From Clostridia bacterium (GTDB taxonomy: Bacteria > Bacillota > Clostridia > UMGS1883): a stretch of DNA of 50,431 bases. Of the stretch, positions 41,994 through 50,294 are shown piece by piece (the stretch's first letter is position 1; each line of letters begins with the position of its first letter). Below the pieces are notes generated by a model. That model worked only from the letters and a program-made list of their open reading frames with translations. It was not told where the DNA came from and made no database searches. The DNA is taken from positions 1-50,431 of the forward strand of contig JAFTOF010000007.1 of the NCBI GenBank assembly GCA_017451505.1, written 5' to 3'. Both the position numbers and the translations under genes were made by a program.

Positions 41994-42838
41994 TAATAAT
42001 CACTTAATTTACAAAATTCCTCGATGGAAAGGGCTTCTCCGCGGACTGTGGGGGAAAGCCCCAATGCCTGTATGGCATTTGTCACTTCTTCCTTTGAGCC
42101 GAAAGCACCGCTTCCTGAAAGAGCATTTACAAGGGTTTTTCTCCTTTGGGAAAATGCCGCCTTGATAAGCTTGAAGAAATGCTCCTCATCACAAGGGGAA
42201 ACCGAGGGTGTTTCAAGGATTTCCATGCTGACCACGGCACTGTCTACCTTGGGAGCAGGGATAAATGCCGATGATGGAACATGCTTTATAATACGGGGCT
42301 TTGAGAAATACTGCGTTGCAATGCTGATTGCACCATATTCTTTTCCGCCCGGTTTTGCACAAAGACGCTCTGCCACTTCCTTTTGAATCATAACGACGAT
42401 TTTCTTGAAAGGCAGTCTGCTTTCAAGAAAATTCATAATAATCGGAGTTGTAATATAGTAGGGTAGATTTGCCGCCACACTTACATCAATACCCGAAAAC
42501 TCTTTTTCCAAAAGCTCCTCAAGGTTTACCTTAAGGCAATCCTCCCATATAAATGATACATTGGAAAATCCGGCAAGGGTTTCTTCCAACACCTTACCAA
42601 GTCTTTTATCAAGCTCAATGGATACTACCTTTTCCGCCACATTGGCAAGAGCCGCAGTAAGCACACCAAATCCCGGGCCTATTTCGATAACTCCCTGTGC
42701 ATTCTCCGTTGCTTCCGCTGTCATCGCCAAGGGTACGGACTCATCTGTAATAAAATTCTGTCCCATGCTTTTGGCAAAGGTAAATCCGTATTTATTGCAA
42801 AGATATTTAATTATTTTGGGATCGGTAAGGTTATACAT
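41975..42838 (-). CDS. rsmA: 16S rRNA (adenine-1518/1519-N6) dimethyltransferase
   Basis: RsmA (KsgA) dimethylates two adenines in the 3' loop of 16S rRNA; loss gives kasugamycin resistance. SAM motifs IEIGPGFGVLTAAL and the catalytic NLPYYITTPI are present. The start is KSMGQNFITDE-like, and length 287 is normal. The ATG overlaps the HAD-gene stop by one base (TAATG) with GGAGG upstream, so the two are coupled. Confidence 0.97.
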   Translation of the reverse strand: MYNLTDPKIIKYLCNKYGFTFAKSMGQNFITDESVPLAMTAEATENAQGVIEIGPGFGVLTAALANVAEKVVSIELDKRLGKVLEETLAGFSNVSFIWEDCLKVNLEELLEKEFSGIDVSVAANLPYYITTPIIMNFLESRLPFKKIVVMIQKEVAERLCAKPGGKEYGAISIATQYFSKPRIIKHVPSSAFIPAPKVDSAVVSMEILETPSVSPCDEEHFFKLIKAAFSQRRKTLVNALSGSGAFGSKEEVTNAIQALGLSPTVRGEALSIEEFCKLSDYYTKKRM

Positions 42839-43497
42839 TACTTATCCTCCAAAAGCTCTTTAAAGCTTTTTATATATATGTCACACACTGCCAAAAGCTC
42901 CTCCTGACGGCTTTCACTGCGTTCATCATAAACTCCGCACACCGTCATCCCTGCTGTCTTTGCCGATTTTGCCGCTGATATTACATCCTCGAAAACAATG
43001 CACTTTTCAGGAGAAGCACCTGCCTTTTGTGCCGCCAGAAGATATACCTTCGGCGACCCTTTTCCCACGCCTGCCTCGCAAGTGTTGGTAAAAGCATCGA
43101 ACAAGTCATAAATGCCGTTATTTTTCAGTGCAGGCTTAAAGAAATATTCGGGAGAACTGGTACACAGTACAATTTTCTTTCCCTGCTTTTTAAGATATTC
43201 AATATATTCTCTTACGAATGGTTTCAAAGGGACATTGTGGGAATACTCGTGTATTGCCATGTCAGTCCACTCCTGCATAAGCTGCTCGGGTGTATCGGGA
43301 AGGTTAAAGCGATTTTTTGTGTAGTTGGCAATTTCGGAAAAGCTCATTGCCGCAATATCGTGAACATAATCGCACGGAACTTTTATTCCACGCCTTTTTT
43401 CGAGAAAGTCGTAGTCTATCCTTTCCCATATTCCCAATGAATCCATAATGGTACCGTCCATATCAAATATGGCAGTATCAAAGGTTTCCATATTCAT
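42838..43497 (-). CDS. HAD-superfamily hydrolase, beta-phosphoglucomutase-like
   Basis: This 219-residue HAD phosphatase has a helical cap after motif I. Motif I FDMDGT holds the nucleophile Asp, motif II is VLCTSS, and motif III/IV lies in GKGSPKVY...VFEDVISAA. Candidates are sugar phosphates or other small phosphates; the substrate cannot be told. The start at 43497 is favoured by AAGGA eight bases upstream; an earlier in-frame ATG at 43596 lies inside the preceding gene. It follows nicotinate phosphoribosyltransferase by 13 bases. Confidence 0.9.
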   Translation of the reverse strand: MNMETFDTAIFDMDGTIMDSLGIWERIDYDFLEKRRGIKVPCDYVHDIAAMSFSEIANYTKNRFNLPDTPEQLMQEWTDMAIHEYSHNVPLKPFVREYIEYLKKQGKKIVLCTSSPEYFFKPALKNNGIYDLFDAFTNTCEAGVGKGSPKVYLLAAQKAGASPEKCIVFEDVISAAKSAKTAGMTVCGVYDERSESRQEELLAVCDIYIKSFKELLEDK

Positions 43498-43510
43498 TTT
43501 ATCATTCCTT

Positions 43511-44953
43511 TTACTTAGAAAAACGCTCCAGCAGTTCATTCTTAACCTGCCACAGCTTTGGAGATAAATCCACATAGTACGAATGAGGATTCTCAAAACG
43601 CTTTACCTCATCCCATATGGTTTCCACCTGCTCGGCACAATACTTTCTGATTTCGGAAAGCTTTGGAAGCTCTGCCACCTGCTCTCCGTTTTTAAATACT
43701 TGCTTAAGAAGCTTTCTTGCCGTAAAGTTAGTAACTTTTTTCCTTTTCCATGTATGGACGGGGTCAAAGATTTCATAAGGCTCTTTGTCATCAATTTCCT
43801 CATCATGGAGAGTCATTACATCGGCAATTGCCTTGCCCGATTCATTATCATACAGGCGGTAAACCTGCTTGAAGTCAGGTGTTGTAATTTTGGCAGGATT
43901 TTCACTGATTTTGATTTTCGGAATAATCTTGCCATCTTCTTCAACGCCTACAAGCTTGTACACGCCTCCGAAAACAGGCCAGCTCCTTGCAGTAATAAGC
44001 CTCTCTCCCACACCAAAGGAGTCAATCTGTGCCCCATGGGAAAGGGTGTCCCTGATAATATATTCGTCAAGAGAGTTTGACACAACTATACCGCAGTCAC
44101 TAAAGCCCTCTTTGTCAAGCTCTTTTCTGATTTTCTTTGTAAGGTAGGTAATATCTCCGCTGTCAATACGCACTCCCTTGGGTCTATGTCCCGCAGGCAC
44201 TATGACCTCCTTGAAAACCTTGATGGCATTGGGAAGTCCGCTTTTAAGCACATTATAAGTATCAATAAGGAGGGTACAGCTATCGGGATAAACCTCTGCA
44301 TACGCTTTAAATGCGTCATATTCCGTGGGGAACATCTGCACCCAGCTATGTGCCATAGTTCCTAAGGCAGGGATATTATAAAGTTCGTCACTAAGGGTGT
44401 TTGCCGTCCCCACACAACCGGCAATGTATGCTGCCCTTGCACCTAAAATTGCACTGCTTGCCCCATGAGCACGGCGTGAACCAAATTCCATAACGGCTCT
44501 ACCCTGTGCCGCACGGACAATTCTGTTTGTCTTGGTGGCAATAAGAGTCTGATGATTCACAAGCAAAAGGAGCATTGTTTCCACAAGCTGTGCCTGAATG
44601 GCAGGGCCGCGTACAATTACAAGGGGCTCATTGGGAAATACAGGCGTTCCCTCCGGCATTGCCCATACATCGCAAGCAAACTTAAAGTTCTTAAGATAAT
44701 CAAGAAATTCCTCGCAGAAAAGCTTTCTTCCACGAAGATACTCAATGTCCTCCTCGTCAAATTTGAGGTTTGAAAGATATTCCACAACCTGCTCGGTACC
44801 TGCCATTATAGCAAATCCGCCATCGTCGGGAACAGAGCGGAAATAAAGGTCAAAATAACAGATTTTGTCCCCTGTTCCATTTTTAAAATATCCGTTTGCC
44901 ATAGTAAATTCATAAAAATCGGCAAGCATTGTATAGTTTTGTTCGTTTAACAT
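43511..44953 (-). CDS. pncB: nicotinate phosphoribosyltransferase
   Basis: PncB makes nicotinate mononucleotide from nicotinate, PRPP and ATP, the entry step of the NAD salvage (Preiss-Handler) route. The chain begins NYTMLADFYEFTMANGYF, typical of the Gram-positive branch. FGSRRAHG and GVRIDSGDI, with the phosphoribosyl-binding residues, are present. Length 480 is normal. CAGGAGAGG precedes ATG. It leads an operon with the HAD gene and rsmA. Confidence 0.95.
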   Translation of the reverse strand: MLNEQNYTMLADFYEFTMANGYFKNGTGDKICYFDLYFRSVPDDGGFAIMAGTEQVVEYLSNLKFDEEDIEYLRGRKLFCEEFLDYLKNFKFACDVWAMPEGTPVFPNEPLVIVRGPAIQAQLVETMLLLLVNHQTLIATKTNRIVRAAQGRAVMEFGSRRAHGASSAILGARAAYIAGCVGTANTLSDELYNIPALGTMAHSWVQMFPTEYDAFKAYAEVYPDSCTLLIDTYNVLKSGLPNAIKVFKEVIVPAGHRPKGVRIDSGDITYLTKKIRKELDKEGFSDCGIVVSNSLDEYIIRDTLSHGAQIDSFGVGERLITARSWPVFGGVYKLVGVEEDGKIIPKIKISENPAKITTPDFKQVYRLYDNESGKAIADVMTLHDEEIDDKEPYEIFDPVHTWKRKKVTNFTARKLLKQVFKNGEQVAELPKLSEIRKYCAEQVETIWDEVKRFENPHSYYVDLSPKLWQVKNELLERFSK

Positions 44954-44977
44954 TTGTAACCTCTCCTGTTTTTAAAA

Positions 44978-45012
44978 CAGAGTTATTGACACTGTCAATA
45001 ACTCTGTTCATC
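44978..45012 (-). terminator. terminator after the 94-residue unknown gene
   Basis: ACAGAGTTATTGACA is nearly perfectly self-complementary with TGTCAATAACTCTGT, followed by TTTT on the minus strand. Confidence 0.8.
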
Positions 45013-45016
45013 TTAA

Positions 45017-45301
45017 TCAGCCGTTTTCTATAGCGTCCTCAAGCCAGAATTCAGCAATATCAATTGCTTCAAAGAGGCTTTCGCGGTTCGCCTTTTTAAT
45101 AACCTTTTCTTTTCCAAAGCCGTTATTTAAGCAAAGGTCAATTCCAACGCTGTCGGCAACTTCCACGTCGCCCACCATTTTCTTTGACTTGATTGTAAAA
45201 ATAATGATATACTTTTCGCTTAAATCTCCGTAATAAATAGTATCGCCACGGCGTACCATAGGTTTTCCTTTATAGGTAAAAACACTTTCTGCAGCAGCCA
45301 T
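45017..45301 (-). CDS. small conserved-looking protein, unknown function
   Basis: This is a 94-residue soluble protein, beginning MAAAESVFTYKGKPMVRRGD. It is probably a beta-rich fold (YGDLSEKYIIIFTIKSKKMV) with an acidic C-terminal helix (SLFEAIDIAEFWLEDAIENG). There is no signal or membrane segment. AGGAGTG lies before the ATG. It sits downstream of recR with its own terminator, as a possible last gene of dnaX-ybaB-recR. Similar short proteins are common in Clostridia, but I cannot give a function. Confidence 0.75.
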   Translation of the reverse strand: MAAAESVFTYKGKPMVRRGDTIYYGDLSEKYIIIFTIKSKKMVGDVEVADSVGIDLCLNNGFGKEKVIKKANRESLFEAIDIAEFWLEDAIENG

Positions 45302-45385
45302 AATATCACTCCTAACTTTTATATGTAGTCAAACTCAACATCAATAGTAATTATACCATAGAAAAATCCATTAGTAAAGATTTTT

Positions 45386-45976
45386 TTAGATTTCCCGTCT
45401 ACCCTCGATTGCACGGGACAAAGTAACTTCGTCTGCATATTCTATATCTCCGCCTACAGGGATTCCGTGAGCAATTCTTGTCACCGTGATTCCCATAGGT
45501 TTAAGAAGCCTTGCAATATACATGGCGGTAGCTTCTCCCTCAACTGTGGGATTTGTCGCCATTATTATTTCAGTCACTTCGGGGGTAAGCCTTGCTATAA
45601 GTTCCCTTATTTTTATATCGTCAGGACCTATACCGTCCATGGGAGAAATAGCACCGTGAAGCACATGATAAAGTCCGTTATACTCCTTGGTTTTTTCGAG
45701 TGCAGTTACATCCTTAGGACTTTCCATAACGCAAATCACACTCTTATCTCGCTTAGAGGATGAGCAAATATCACACTCCTCTTTATCGGTAAGATTCTGG
45801 CATTTTTTGCACAGGTGTACTTTTGTCTTTGCGTTATTAATTGCACCGATGAATTTTTCCACCTTTTCGTTTGGCATATTCATCACGTGAAAAGCAAGCC
45901 TTACCGCACTTTTATGCCCGATACCGGGAAGCTTATTAAATTCTTCAATCAGTTCACTAAGAGAAACCGGATACAT
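45386..45976 (-). CDS. recR: recombination mediator protein RecR
   Basis: RecR works with RecF/RecO to load RecA at gaps. The N-terminal helix-hairpin-helix is in [16 protein letters not shown], the four-Cys zinc finger is [16 protein letters not shown] and the Toprim domain has [14 protein letters not shown] and [14 protein letters not shown]. Length 196 is standard. The ribosome binding site is weak (AGTGAG). A tRNA T-arm-like hairpin lies just upstream. It follows dnaX and ybaB, the classic order. Confidence 0.97.
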   Translation of the reverse strand: MYPVSLSELIEEFNKLPGIGHKSAVRLAFHVMNMPNEKVEKFIGAINNAKTKVHLCKKCQNLTDKEECDICSSSKRDKSVICVMESPKDVTALEKTKEYNGLYHVLHGAISPMDGIGPDDIKIRELIARLTPEVTEIIMATNPTVEGEATAMYIARLLKPMGITVTRIAHGIPVGGDIEYADEVTLSRAIEGRREI

Positions 45977-45998
45977 TTAATTCAACTCACTTACTTCA

Positions 45999-46024
45999 GC
46001 ATATGGGAATCGAACCCGATATGC
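45999..46024 (-). other. tRNA T-arm-like hairpin between ybaB and recR
   Basis: On the minus strand GCATAT, a bulged C, GGG, loop TTCGATT, CCC, ATATGC form a hairpin directly after the ybaB stop. The loop and closing pairs look like a tRNA T-arm (GGTTCGATTCC). It could be a remnant of a tRNA or a processing/coupling signal. Confidence 0.5.
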
Positions 46025-46378
46025 TTAGAATAGTCCGGGAATGTTAAGACCTCCGGTAAGTCCTTTAAGATTGTTTGTAGCTGCTTCGTCAGCCTTTCTT
46101 AATACTTCGTTTACAGCAGAAACAAGCATGTCTTCAAGCATTTCCACATCTTCGGGGTCTACTGCTTCGGGAGAAATCTTGATTTCAAGAAGTTCTTTTC
46201 TTCCGTTCGCCTTAACGCTTACGGCACCGCCGCCTACGCTTGCCTCAAATTCCTGTACATTAAGCTCCTCCTGAGCTTTCATCATTTCTTCTTGCATTTT
46301 CTGGGCTTGCTTTATCATATTGTTCATATTACCCATTCCGCCCATACCCATATTTCTGGGGAAACCGCCTCTTGCCAT
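46025..46378 (-). CDS. ybaB: nucleoid-associated protein YbaB/EbfC
   Basis: YbaB/EbfC is a small dimeric DNA-binding protein. Residues 1-25 are Met- and Gly-rich ([19 protein letters not shown]), followed by the conserved helix [12 protein letters not shown] and strands [16 protein letters not shown]-like (here [17 protein letters not shown]). Length 117. It lies between dnaX and recR, its usual place, and is probably co-transcribed with both. Confidence 0.96.
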   Translation of the reverse strand: MARGGFPRNMGMGGMGNMNNMIKQAQKMQEEMMKAQEELNVQEFEASVGGGAVSVKANGRKELLEIKISPEAVDPEDVEMLEDMLVSAVNEVLRKADEAATNNLKGLTGGLNIPGLF

Positions 46379-46411
46379 ATTAAAACATCCTTTCCTGTTT
46401 TTCCTTATACC

Positions 46412-47989
46412 TTAGTCTATATTTGTTATCGAAAGATTAATTATATCCTCCATAGGATCATGCTCCGTGGTTTTCTTCCTTACAGATGAAAAATCACTCT
46501 GAACTCTTGTCACGGTGTTTGCATCAAGCCCTGTATGAGCTTTTACCGCGGCATTAATATCGTCTATACCCTCCGATACCATTTCCTTCATCTGTCTTCC
46601 TCCGTTGTCGGGGAAAGTAAGGGCAAGTCTGCCGTTTTCTTCTCGCAGTTCCACATTTTCCAGTGCAGTAAAAAGAAGTATACTGCTTGATAAATCGCTC
46701 ATTATCTCAGGCCATGCACTCTGAATTTTAGAAAGAAATTCACTGTGGGGAAGCTTTACCTCGTGGGGCTTTTCCTCCTTGGGTTCTTCCTTTGAAGCTG
46801 CCGCTTCCTCCTTTATTTTCGGAGAAGCCTTTAGCACGGAGATATTTCCGCTTTCTATCTTTCTTTCAAGCTCCGCTATTCTGCTTAAGAGTGCTTCGTA
46901 GCTGGGGTCATTGTTTTTGGTACAAAGCTTAATCAAAGCTGCCTCGAAAACCACTCTGGGATTTGTCATAAAACGGGCCGTTGACACAGCCTCTGACAGG
47001 GATTTAATTGCGTAAAGGAGCTTTTCTGTAGAATAGCACTTTGCACTTTCCTGAAGAATCTGATACTCATCCTCGTCAAAATCGCTTTTGCACTTTCCCG
47101 ACACGGAAATTATCAGCATGTCCCTCATTGCACGGATAAGAGTTTCAATAAAGGGCGATAAATTTTTACCCCTTGAGCAAACATCATCAATACATTCCAC
47201 CACGCGTGGCGTATCGCACTGCCCCACAGCCGTGCAAAGCTCCAGTACGGAGTCATTTTCTGCTCTGCCCAAAAAGTCTGCCACGAACTTAGTGTCAACC
47301 TCTTTGCCTGCGGCAATACACGGGTCAAGGCAGCTCAGTGCATCTCGGAGAGAGCCGTCAGCATGCTTGGAAATCATCCGAAGTGCCTTCTCCTCTGCCA
47401 TGATGCCCTCTGCATTACATATATAGTCAAGCCTGTGGTATATGTCCTCGGGAGTAATTCTCTTAAAATCAAACCGCTGACAACGCGAGGAAATGGTTTC
47501 CAGAACCTTGTTTGCCTCCGTTGTAGCAAGAACAAATTTAACGTGGGCGGGAGGTTCCTCAAGAAGCTTTAAAAGGGCATTGAACGCATCCTTACTAAGT
47601 GCATGAACCTCGTCAATAATATAGACCTTGTGTCTTGTTACTGCGGCTGTATATGCCGCTTCTTCTCTTAATGAGCGGATATTGTCTACACCGCTGTTAC
47701 TTGCGGCGTCTATTTCAACTATATCCATTATACTTCCGTTTTCAATCCCCAGACAGGTAGCACACTTGTTACAGGGGTTGCCGTCAACGGGGTTTTCGCA
47801 GTTCACCGCCTTACTAAGTATTCTGGCAGTAGAAGTCTTACCCGTACCACGGCTTCCGCAGAAAAGGAAAGCATGACCGCAGACATTATTTTTAATTTCG
47901 TTTTTTATGGTTTGAGTAACGTGCTGCTGACCTACAACATCATCAAAGGTTTTCGGTCTCCACTTTCTGTAAAGTGCCTGATGTTCCAT
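46412..47989 (-). CDS. dnaX: DNA polymerase III subunits gamma and tau
   Basis: DnaX is the ATPase of the clamp loader that places the sliding clamp on DNA. It shows Walker A CGSRGTGKTSTAR, a zinc module (CENPVDGNPCNKCATC) and Walker B YIIDEVHALSKDAFNALLK. The sensor region is FVLATTEANKVLETISSRCQ. The C-terminal part (residues about 370-525) is the less conserved tau region with a Glu/Lys-rich linker. Length 525. ATG 47989 is set by GGGGAGGA upstream. It lies downstream of the SRP RNA gene. Confidence 0.97.
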   Translation of the reverse strand: MEHQALYRKWRPKTFDDVVGQQHVTQTIKNEIKNNVCGHAFLFCGSRGTGKTSTARILSKAVNCENPVDGNPCNKCATCLGIENGSIMDIVEIDAASNSGVDNIRSLREEAAYTAAVTRHKVYIIDEVHALSKDAFNALLKLLEEPPAHVKFVLATTEANKVLETISSRCQRFDFKRITPEDIYHRLDYICNAEGIMAEEKALRMISKHADGSLRDALSCLDPCIAAGKEVDTKFVADFLGRAENDSVLELCTAVGQCDTPRVVECIDDVCSRGKNLSPFIETLIRAMRDMLIISVSGKCKSDFDEDEYQILQESAKCYSTEKLLYAIKSLSEAVSTARFMTNPRVVFEAALIKLCTKNNDPSYEALLSRIAELERKIESGNISVLKASPKIKEEAAASKEEPKEEKPHEVKLPHSEFLSKIQSAWPEIMSDLSSSILLFTALENVELREENGRLALTFPDNGGRQMKEMVSEGIDDINAAVKAHTGLDANTVTRVQSDFSSVRKKTTEHDPMEDIINLSITNID

Positions 47990-48027
47990 ACTATCCTCCC
48001 CTTTCAAAACGGTACATTTTAAGAATA

Positions 48028-48157
48028 GCTGTCTTAAACCCAAGATAAGACAGCCAATCGTTGTTTATTTATAACATAGGAAATTGCGTGCGAAAAGTAC
48101 GCAATTTAGCTTGTTTCAAACAAGCGTACCGACCTGCCCCCAAGATTGGGGGACAGG
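48028..48157. other. run of stable hairpins between SRP RNA and dnaX
   Basis: Four perfect stems occur in 130 bases: GCTGTCTTA/TAAGACAGC, AAATTGCGT/ACGCAATTT, GCTTGTTT-C-AAACAAGC and CCCCC-AAGATT-GGGGG. One may end the SRP RNA transcript. Together they form a structured leader for dnaX. Confidence 0.6.
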
Positions 48158-48194
48158 GGGTTGATTCATTAAAAACGCTTTTTTATAATAATTT

Positions 48195-48462
48195 GCCGTA
48201 CACCCCGAAATCGACGTCCCTCCAAGAGCGGAAACATCCAGTTAGCTCAAACCAGGCACCCTTGCGGCACATACCGATGGCTGCTTATTGCTGCTCGGTT
48301 CCCCGCCTGACAAGGTTCACAGGTCGATATTGCGCAAGACCCGATCGTCAACACCACTTAAATGCTCCTGACCGGTTGGAAAAAACGCCTCAATCGGGGA
48401 CATAACCTCCGCTATAGCGGGTTGCGGATTCAGGGCACCGCTACCTCCCCGGCCGGTACAGC
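48195..48462 (-). ncRNA. ffs: signal recognition particle RNA (large, Alu-containing type)
   Basis: The minus strand begins with GCTGTAC, which pairs with GTACGGC at the 3' end, giving about 268 bases. The 5' Alu domain GGGGAGGTAGCGGTGCCCTG is diagnostic. The S-domain loop GTCAGGCGGGGAACCGAGCA, next to AGCAATAAGCAG, is the Ffh-binding helix 8 signature. It targets membrane and secreted proteins together with Ffh. Placement just before dnaX is typical for Firmicutes. Confidence 0.96.
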
Positions 48463-48468
48463 CATTTT

Positions 48469-48497
48469 ATTGTATCACATAAAGACAAAATTATCAA
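48469..48497 (-). promoter_or_regulatory. promoter of the SRP RNA gene
   Basis: On the minus strand TTGATA (48492-48497) and TACAAT (48469-48474) are 17 bases apart, giving a start at about 48462. Confidence 0.85.
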
Positions 48498-48559
48498 TAG
48501 TTTTTTGGTGAAAACCATTGATAAAATCATAAAACCGAAAAAGGATGCAGAAAATTTGA

Positions 48560-48600
48560 CTTTTGTAGCCAAAAGAAAAGATTCCACGGCAGCGTGGAGG
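48560..48600 (+). repeat. extra head hairpins before repeat R2
   Basis: CTTTTG-TAGC-CAAAAG (48560-48575) repeats the head motif of the dispersed family, followed by a CCACG-GCA-CGTGG-type hairpin (48584-48598). It looks like the end of another partial copy. Confidence 0.55.
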
Positions 48601-48606
48601 ACTATG

Positions 48607-48868
48607 TTCTTTTGTAACCAAAAGAACCAAAAGTTTTGGGGTTGCGATTCCCCAAGCCCCTAAAACGCTCCTGTCGGGCTAAGAAATAGCCTTGCCTAAT
48701 CTTTTAAATAGCGAGTTTTGTTTTTGCGGATTTTAAGCCTTTGTACCGCCGGCTCCAAAGGGAAACTCATTCCCTGTTCCGCCTGAAATCGCTCGTCAGC
48801 AAAGGAAAATGATACGAGCGATTTCTCGGTAGTCGACCTAAAATCCGCAAAAACGCAACTTTGGTGCT
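48607..48868 (+). repeat. dispersed structured repeat R2 (about 262 bp)
   Basis: Same plan as R1: head TTCTTTTG-TAAC-CAAAAGAA, then CTCCTGTCGGGCTAAGAAA. The outer stem TTTTTGCGGATTTTA/TAAAATCCGCAAAAA has a different sequence from that of R1 but still pairs. The inner stem GAAATCGCTCGT/ACGAGCGATTTC keeps the loop GCAAAGGAAAATGAT. Tail ACTTTGGTGCT. No gene in 48480-49326. Confidence 0.8.
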
Positions 48869-48906
48869 TGTTGTTAGCTTGCTCTTGAAAAACTATCTTT
48901 TTGTTT

Positions 48907-49175
48907 GCCAAAGTAGTTTTAGAAGTTTCAAGGCTGACTGTCAAAATTCTGTCCACATCAGTTTCCTTTGCAGGTGAACAGAATTTAGAAACAGCTGAGG
49001 CTGAGTGCCGAATCTGTTTCGGTGACACAAAAGTCGCAGAAGCTTCAAAACGGAATTATATAATTTAGTAAGGCAGACAAGTTTACGGATAAACTATGCC
49101 GCCCCCGCGAGGCCGTTTTAAAGGTCCGGGAAATCGGAATCCCGGCGGTTTTGGTCCTTTTGGCGGCAAAAGGAC
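48907..49175 (-). repeat. dispersed structured repeat R3, inverted relative to R2
   Basis: On the minus strand the head is GTCCTTTTG-CCGC-CAAAAGGAC (49154-49175). The core is nearly identical to that of R1: CACCGAAACAGATTCGGCAC and the hairpin with loop GCAAAGGAAACTGAT. R2 and R3 lie tail to tail, 38 bases apart. Confidence 0.8.
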
Positions 49176-49267
49176 ACGCCTCTCATCGCCACGATGAATT
49201 AGTTTGCAATTTCTTGCAAGCGTTACAATACGCAGATTACAACTTAACAGTAGTAATTTCCTATACG

Positions 49268-49296
49268 AAAAAAATCCGCAATATGCGGATTTTTTT
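49268..49296. terminator. bidirectional terminator after hslO
   Basis: AAAAAATCCGC pairs with GCGGATTTTTT around a short loop, giving a T-run on either strand. Confidence 0.88.
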
Positions 49297-49326
49297 CGTG
49301 GTTTCGCACTTTACATTGTACGTTTT

Positions 49327-50208
49327 TTATTTCGCACTTTCTAAAAGTGCCTGAAGCTCTTCCTTTGTATAATCATATATATTATCGCAGAAATGGCAGG
49401 TTATCTGTGCTTTGCCGTCTTCCTCGATAATTTTTGTCAGCTCCTCCTGCCCGATGCTTATAAGGGCACGGTCAGTACGTTCACGCGAGCAATCGCACTT
49501 ATACATAGTGGGAACGTTGTCGAAAAACTCTATTTCGTAATCGCTTAAAAGCTGTTTTACAATATCTTCAGGCCTCTTTCCTTCGCTAAGCATCTCGGTT
49601 ACAGAAGATATTGAAGCGACTGTCTTTTCCACGTTATCAATATCTTCGTCATATGCTCCTGGAAGAACCTGCAATATGAATCCGCCTGCTGCCTTGATAG
49701 TATAATCCACATCCACAAGAACGCCCAACGCTACTGCTGTGGGAATCTGCTCACTGGTAGCGTAGTACTTTGTTAAATCCTCGGCAATTTCTCCGTTTAC
49801 CAAAGGCACCTGACCTACATAGGGTTCTTTAAGACCTAAATCACGGATTACGCTTAAAAATCCGTCACTGCCTACAGCACCGCCTACGTCAAGCTTACCT
49901 TTTTCGTTAAGAGGTAAATCCACGAGCGGATTATCCACATATCCCTTAACGTTCGCCTTTCCGTCACCTACGGCAACTACTCTGCCGATAGGACCTCCGC
50001 CCGAAAGTTGAACGGTAATGCTATCGTCACTGCTTTTGAGCATGCTTCCCATAATTGCCGCCGCAGTAAGTGCTCTGCCTAATGCTGCCGCTGCAGTGGG
50101 AGACATTTTGTGAATTTCCTGTGCACGGTTACAAAGCTCTGTTGTATCTGCCGCAACTACTCTGATTGCTCCGTTTGATGTTATTGCATTTACTATATAG
50201 TCTGACAT
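49327..50208 (-). CDS. hslO: redox-regulated holdase chaperone Hsp33
   Basis: Hsp33 is switched on by oxidation: four cysteines bind zinc when reduced and form disulfides under hypochlorite or peroxide with heat. They are seen in CDCS (near residue 238) and CHFC (near residue 271). The N-terminal domain has SGGGPIGRVVAVGDGKANVKG-like segments and VGSDGFLSVIRD. Length 293 is normal. GGGAGGGGAG precedes the ATG. It stands between rplL and a repeat-rich gap. Confidence 0.96.
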   Translation of the reverse strand: MSDYIVNAITSNGAIRVVAADTTELCNRAQEIHKMSPTAAAALGRALTAAAIMGSMLKSSDDSITVQLSGGGPIGRVVAVGDGKANVKGYVDNPLVDLPLNEKGKLDVGGAVGSDGFLSVIRDLGLKEPYVGQVPLVNGEIAEDLTKYYATSEQIPTAVALGVLVDVDYTIKAAGGFILQVLPGAYDEDIDNVEKTVASISSVTEMLSEGKRPEDIVKQLLSDYEIEFFDNVPTMYKCDCSRERTDRALISIGQEELTKIIEEDGKAQITCHFCDNIYDYTKEELQALLESAK

Positions 50209-50242
50209 CTTTCTCCCCTCCCTTGACTACGGGTAAAAACTA

Positions 50243-50280
50243 AACAAGGGTTACGCCGCTATGGCATAACCCTTGTGAAT
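50243..50280 (-). terminator. terminator of the rplL transcript
   Basis: ACAAGGGTTA pairs with TAACCCTTGT around an eleven-base loop; on the minus strand it is followed by a T-rich tail. It lies between rplL and hslO. Confidence 0.85.
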
Positions 50281-50294
50281 CGGCAAAACTAAAA

